Shown one piece after another: positions 5,468-7,783 of a stretch of 7,783 nt of DNA. Below the pieces are notes generated by a model, which saw nothing but the letters and a program-made list of their open reading frames with translations, did not search any database and was not told where the DNA came from. The translations under genes were made by a program, and so were the position numbers. Source of the stretch: Parcubacteria group bacterium. Lineage in GTDB: Bacteria > Patescibacteriota > Minisyncoccia > Phycocordibacterales > CALRHW01. The DNA lies in assembly GCA_943359555.1 (NCBI GenBank), contig CALRHW010000029.1, positions 1 through 7,783 on the forward strand. Direction: 5' to 3'. How positions within the stretch are numbered: the first letter of the stretch is position 1; each line of letters starts with the position of its first letter.

Positions 5468-5533
5468 GTGCCTCGCTTTTCTCCTTTGGAGAAACTGTGT
5501 GTCACACAGGCGTGCGTAGCACGCGCGAGGCAC
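5468..5533. other. 66-nt cloverleaf-like nest of inverted repeats
   Basis: The outer stem GTGCCTCGC (5468-5476) pairs with GCGAGGCAC (5525-5533), 9 of 9. Inside, with one unpaired base (5477), stand three adjacent perfect hairpins: TTTCTCC-TTT-GGAGAAA (5478-5494), CTGTGTG-T-CACACAG (5495-5509) and GCGTGC-GTA-GCACGC (5510-5524). Nearly every base is paired in a four-way junction. It is not a tRNA: it has no anticodon loop, T-loop motif or D-loop GG. It could be a structured RNA, a folded single-stranded DNA site or a palindromic repeat element. Confidence 0.85.
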
Positions 5534-5617
5534 TCTACTCGTTTAATTTTTGCTGGAAAAAAGTTCGCGCAAATGCTAGAATTACTGCACATTTCATAAA
5601 AAAACCCAAAAAACTTG

Positions 5618-5655
5618 TCAAAAAACTTGACTTTTTTGAGTTTATATATTACGAT
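5618..5655 (+). promoter_or_regulatory. Promoter of the hexapeptide-repeat protein, with an inverted repeat over the -35
   Basis: TTGACT at 5627-5632, a 17-bp spacer, and TACGAT at 5650-5655; the start would be near 5662, about 15 bases before the ATG. The inverted repeat TCAAAAAA (5618-5625) / TTTTTTGA (5632-5639) surrounds the -35 and could be an operator or just A/T-tract symmetry. Confidence 0.6.
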
Positions 5656-5676
5656 ACTTTAACTCAGTTTACCTTT

Positions 5677-6261
5677 ATGAACAGCACTAAATTTCTTATT
5701 GCTATAGTTTTCGTTGCGGTAATCAGCCTACCGCGTATTACTATGTCTGAATTTCCAAGTTCTGCTATCTATTATCCACCCGAGCTTTATCCTCTTTGTT
5801 TTGATGGTATTGATAATGACGGCGACGGACTTGTGGATTTAGCCGATCCACAGTGTCCAAAATGTAACGATGGAATAGACAATGAACCTGATGGACTTAC
5901 AGACCATGCCGACCCAGACTGTCCGCAAGGAGGTGAGGTTTTGGGTGCTTCAACTGAAAATCTTATTGTGCCGACAAACAACTTAGATTCAAACAGTGAT
6001 TTAAATAACTATAGTGATCTTGGTAATAATAGCGACCTTGATGGAAATAGTAATTTAAATAATAATAGTAATCTAAATGGAAATAGTAATTTAAACAATA
6101 ATAGCAATTTAAACAACAATAGTAATCTAAATGGAAATAGTAACCTAAACGGAAACAGTTATTTTGGTGGCGGATATTATGGTGGTTGTGATTGTGGTGG
6201 TAGTTACGGAAATTACGGCGGATACAATAACTACAATTATGGTACTTATTACAACTACTAG
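5677..6261 (+). CDS. Secreted DGIDN-motif protein with Asn/Ser hexapeptide repeats (194 aa)
   Basis: Residues 1-24 form a signal peptide or N-terminal anchor (KFLIAIVFVAVISL core). Residues 41-60 and 63-82 are two similar units, each Cys-x18-Cys, built on DGIDNDGDGLVD and DGIDNEPDGLTD. The Asp spacing resembles calcium-binding loops of thrombospondin type 3 and dockerin-like repeats. Residues 107-160 are nine tandem hexapeptides with consensus S-[ND]-L-N-[NG]-N. Residues 161-194 are Gly/Tyr/Asn-rich with a CDC. The composition suggests an extended, cell-surface or matrix protein. Start choice: ATG 5677 sits just after a good promoter and directly before the signal peptide; the frame stays open upstream to 5428 but that part crosses the hairpin region and is not coding. 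No Shine-Dalgarno site. The stop is TAG. miaA follows 39 bases downstream. Confidence 0.85.
   Translation: MNSTKFLIAIVFVAVISLPRITMSEFPSSAIYYPPELYPLCFDGIDNDGDGLVDLADPQCPKCNDGIDNEPDGLTDHADPDCPQGGEVLGASTENLIVPTNNLDSNSDLNNYSDLGNNSDLDGNSNLNNNSNLNGNSNLNNNSNLNNNSNLNGNSNLNGNSYFGGGYYGGCDCGGSYGNYGGYNNYNYGTYYNY
5995..6156 (+). repeat. Nine 18-bp coding repeats
   Basis: Tandem 18-base units coding S-[ND]-L-[NDG]-[NG]-[NY]. The first three units are diverged; the last six are nearly uniform, alternating NNN and NGN endings. Synonymous differences (AGT/AGC, TTA/CTA, AAT/AAC) show they are not all recent copies. Copy number could change by slippage without breaking the frame. Confidence 0.9.
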
Positions 6262-6300
6262 ATTGGTGTTTATTTTGGTAATTAACTTTAAGCAAAGATT

Positions 6301-7197
6301 GTGAAGCAAAAACTCATATTAATTTTAGGACAAACTGCTTCTGGAAAAAGTAGTCTTGCGGTAGAGCTCGCGCGAAAGTTTGAAGGAGAAATAATTTCTG
6401 CTGACTCACGACAAGTTTATATTGGTTTAAACATTGGCACTGGAAAAATAACTGATACAGAAATGCGCGGTGTTCCACATCATATTTTGGATGTTATTTC
6501 TCCGAAGAAAGTTTTTACTGTTGCAGAATTTAAAATTCTCGCGGAGGAAAAAATTGATGAGATTGTTTCTCGTGGGAAAGTGCCTATTTTGTGTGGAGGA
6601 ACAGGATTTTACATACAAGCGATTGTCGATAATTTTGATTTACCAAAAGTTGCGCCGAATTTTATTTTGCGTAAAAAACTCGCGCGACTGAAAACTGAGA
6701 AACTTTTTGAAACTTTAAAAAAACTAGACGCTAGGCGTGCAAGTGACATAGATTCACAAAATCGTCCACGACTTATTCGCGCAATAGAAATCGCTAAAGT
6801 GCTAGGAAAAGTGCCTACTCTTGGGCGGAAAAAATCAAAATACGACATTCTACAAATCGGCATAAAAACCGAGGAAGAAAAATTGCAGAAAAAAATCCGA
6901 GATAGACTTTTGGCTCGCCTAAAAAAAGGCATGGTAACCGAGGCGCGCTTGCTTCGCGCGCGCGGCCTCTCGTGGAAACGCATGCACGAGCTCGGCCTTG
7001 AATACAGATATCTTGCCCTTTATTTACAGAAAAAAATCACATACAAAGAAATGCTCCACGACCTTGCAAACGAAATCGTAAAATACTCAAAACGACAAAT
7101 GACTTGGTTTAAACGCGATAAAAAAATCCTGTGGTTTTCTCTGGAGCCGAAAAATAAAACCGAAATAGTAAAAACTGTGCGCAATTTCCTAAAATAA
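6301..7197 (+). CDS. miaA: tRNA dimethylallyltransferase
   Basis: Transfers a dimethylallyl group to N6 of A37 in tRNAs that read codons starting with U. At 298 residues it has normal family length. Visible motifs: P-loop GQTASGKS at 10-17, ISADSRQVY at 32-40 with the conserved Asp35, GTGK at 46-49, VPHHILDVISP at 58-68, CGGTGFYIQA at 98-107, NRPRLIRAIE at 154-163, LGLEYRYL at 231-238 and YSKRQMTWFKRD at 262-273. The start is GTG 6301, placed just before the P-loop strand; no ATG lies before the P-loop, and no Shine-Dalgarno site is seen. It lies 39 bases after the repeat protein, so they may share a transcript. It ends 4 bases before the convergent tRNA-Trp, leaving no room for a terminator. 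Confidence 0.97.
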   Translation: MKQKLILILGQTASGKSSLAVELARKFEGEIISADSRQVYIGLNIGTGKITDTEMRGVPHHILDVISPKKVFTVAEFKILAEEKIDEIVSRGKVPILCGGTGFYIQAIVDNFDLPKVAPNFILRKKLARLKTEKLFETLKKLDARRASDIDSQNRPRLIRAIEIAKVLGKVPTLGRKKSKYDILQIGIKTEEEKLQKKIRDRLLARLKKGMVTEARLLRARGLSWKRMHELGLEYRYLALYLQKKITYKEMLHDLANEIVKYSKRQMTWFKRDKKILWFSLEPKNKTEIVKTVRNFLK

Positions 7198-7201
7198 TGT
7201 G

Positions 7202-7273
7202 CGGGCCCACTCCGACTCGAACGGAGAACTGCGCTTTTGGAGAGCGATGTTTTACCATTGAAACTACAGGCCC
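7202..7273 (-). tRNA. tRNA-Trp, anticodon CCA
   Basis: 72-nt cloverleaf on the minus strand. The acceptor is GGGCCTG with TGGGCCC (two G-U pairs), discriminator G as expected for Trp. The D stem is GTTT/AAAC with GG in the loop. The anticodon stem TCGCT/AGCGC has one U-C mismatch at 27-43. The loop CTCCAAA has anticodon CCA at 7240-7238. The T arm is CTCCG-TTCGAGT-CGGAG and the variable loop has 4 nt. CCA is not encoded. The anticodon reads UGG only, consistent with UGA being a stop. A36-A37-A38 makes it another expected MiaA substrate. Confidence 0.94.
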
Positions 7274-7348
7274 AATGACTACTCATCAATGCTAGCAAAT
7301 ATTGACACTTTTTGAAAGAAGAAACCTAGAAAACCTAAACAGCTATAT

Positions 7349-7376
7349 TTGACTTTTTTGTGCTATATGATATACT
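7349..7376 (+). promoter_or_regulatory. Promoter of the gene at 7392
   Basis: TTGACT at 7349-7354, a 16-bp spacer, then TATACT at 7371-7376. The start would be near 7383, about 9 bases before the ATG. The first 12 bases, TTGACTTTTTTG, are identical to the promoter at 5627. An additional perfect TTGACA at 7302-7307 has no matching -10. Confidence 0.65.
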
Positions 7377-7391
7377 GTTTTTAGTACCAAA

Positions 7392-7783
7392 ATGCCAGCA
7401 ACTAGCAATTCCGCTATTGTGGCACGTAGGGCTAAAACGAGGGTTCTTTTCATGAACGAATTGAGTCTAGGAATTATTGAAGTCCTTAGAAAGCTTGGGT
7501 TTGTACGAGTGGATGGGATTAGTTACGGCTCACCACCCACCATCATACAAGCAAGGTTGGAGGAACGAGGACGGTGGTCCACAAACAACAGCATGCTTGC
7601 TTGTGTAAGCATGGAAGGCCATGTGTTTTGTGGGAGCATGGACATTCTCTATAAGGAGGGGTTTGAGGAAATTGTCTCGCTGTTATGTCCACATGGAGAG
7701 GGAGGTGTCTTTGGTCCCTTCTCAAATGGCGAAAAGTGTTCACTCCCCTGTCTGTTCGCGCGGATTGCCGACAACGGGGCCGA
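7392..7783 (+). CDS. Unrecognised protein, 5' part (at least 130 aa); continues past the window
   Basis: The frame from ATG 7392 (MPATSNSAIVARRAKTRVLF) stays open to the window edge with no stop. A second ATG at 7452 is an alternative start, but the promoter spacing favours the first. I do not recognise a family. There is no signal peptide or membrane helix. The visible part has a basic N-terminus, then mixed alpha/beta-type sequence with five cysteines after residue 70, the last pair as CSLPC, which could be a metal site. Codon use differs from the neighbours: AGG and CGG make up about half of the Arg codons and GGG about a third of the Gly codons, and the sequence is less AT-rich. This may point to acquisition by transfer. 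No Shine-Dalgarno site. A 7-bp inverted repeat (CATGCTT/AAGCATG, 7592-7613) lies inside. Confidence 0.7.
   Translation, partial: MPATSNSAIVARRAKTRVLFMNELSLGIIEVLRKLGFVRVDGISYGSPPTIIQARLEERGRWSTNNSMLACVSMEGHVFCGSMDILYKEGFEEIVSLLCPHGEGGVFGPFSNGEKCSLPCLFARIADNGA

Noticed and set aside
5468..5533. The cloverleaf as a tRNA or tRNA-like gene
   Set aside because: Loops have only 3 nt, there is no TTCRA-type T-loop, no 7-nt anticodon loop and no D-loop GG. The length and junction resemble a tRNA only in outline.
5126..5599. Long open frames on both strands across 5126-5599
   Set aside because: They run through perfect inverted repeats, which keep both strands open, and the peptides look random with no start signal. 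The region is treated as non-coding.
6942..6971. GC-rich GAGGC...GCCTC inverted repeat inside miaA as an inserted element
   Set aside because: It needs a bulge, and it encodes a normal conserved part of MiaA just before LGLEYRYL, with no length excess. Probably codon-driven.

Overview
The window looks like chromosomal DNA from a small-genome bacterium, most likely a member of the Candidate Phyla Radiation (Patescibacteria, Parcubacteria-like). This is inference. It rests on AT-rich, compact genes, tRNA genes without an encoded CCA end, near absence of Shine-Dalgarno sites, and secreted proteins of a style common in Parcubacteria (a Sec signal followed by W-x-GPTA-x-PTGNN-x-DAPINVG, and Cys-DGIDNDGDG repeats). 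The standard genetic code fits: Gly- and Trp-containing genes are uninterrupted, and every complete gene ends in TAA or TAG.

Layout. (1) 2-1423, plus strand: the 3' part of topA, facing parB (1439-2494, minus) tail to tail. (2) A divergent promoter region at about 2495-2567 serves parB on the minus strand and tRNA-Leu(CAA) on the plus strand. (3) 2682-5123, minus strand: a run of small membrane and secreted genes. Read in transcription order it is a 98-aa membrane protein, two tandem signal-peptide proteins with nearly identical first 127 residues and different C-termini, an 88-aa protein with a C-terminal membrane segment, a 32-aa membrane peptide, and a broken ORF ending in two strong hairpins. 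(4) 5124-5676: about 550 bases without a gene. It holds the operon promoter, two long hairpins sharing a loop sequence, a 66-nt perfect cloverleaf-like nest of inverted repeats, and the promoter of the next gene. (5) 5677-6261, plus: a secreted protein with two Cys-bracketed DGIDN motifs, an Asn/Ser hexapeptide repeat and a Gly/Tyr tail. (6) 6301-7197, plus: miaA, facing tRNA-Trp(CCA) on the minus strand. (7) From 7392, plus: an unrecognised gene that runs off the window, behind its own promoter.

The flanks are housekeeping genes (chromosome topology and segregation, tRNA modification), and the centre is a cell-surface accessory island. The most unusual items are the cloverleaf element and its neighbouring hairpins at 5325-5533, and the mosaic tandem paralogues at 3409-4801. 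MiaA and the two tRNAs fit together: both tRNAs carry A36-A37-A38, the pattern MiaA modifies.
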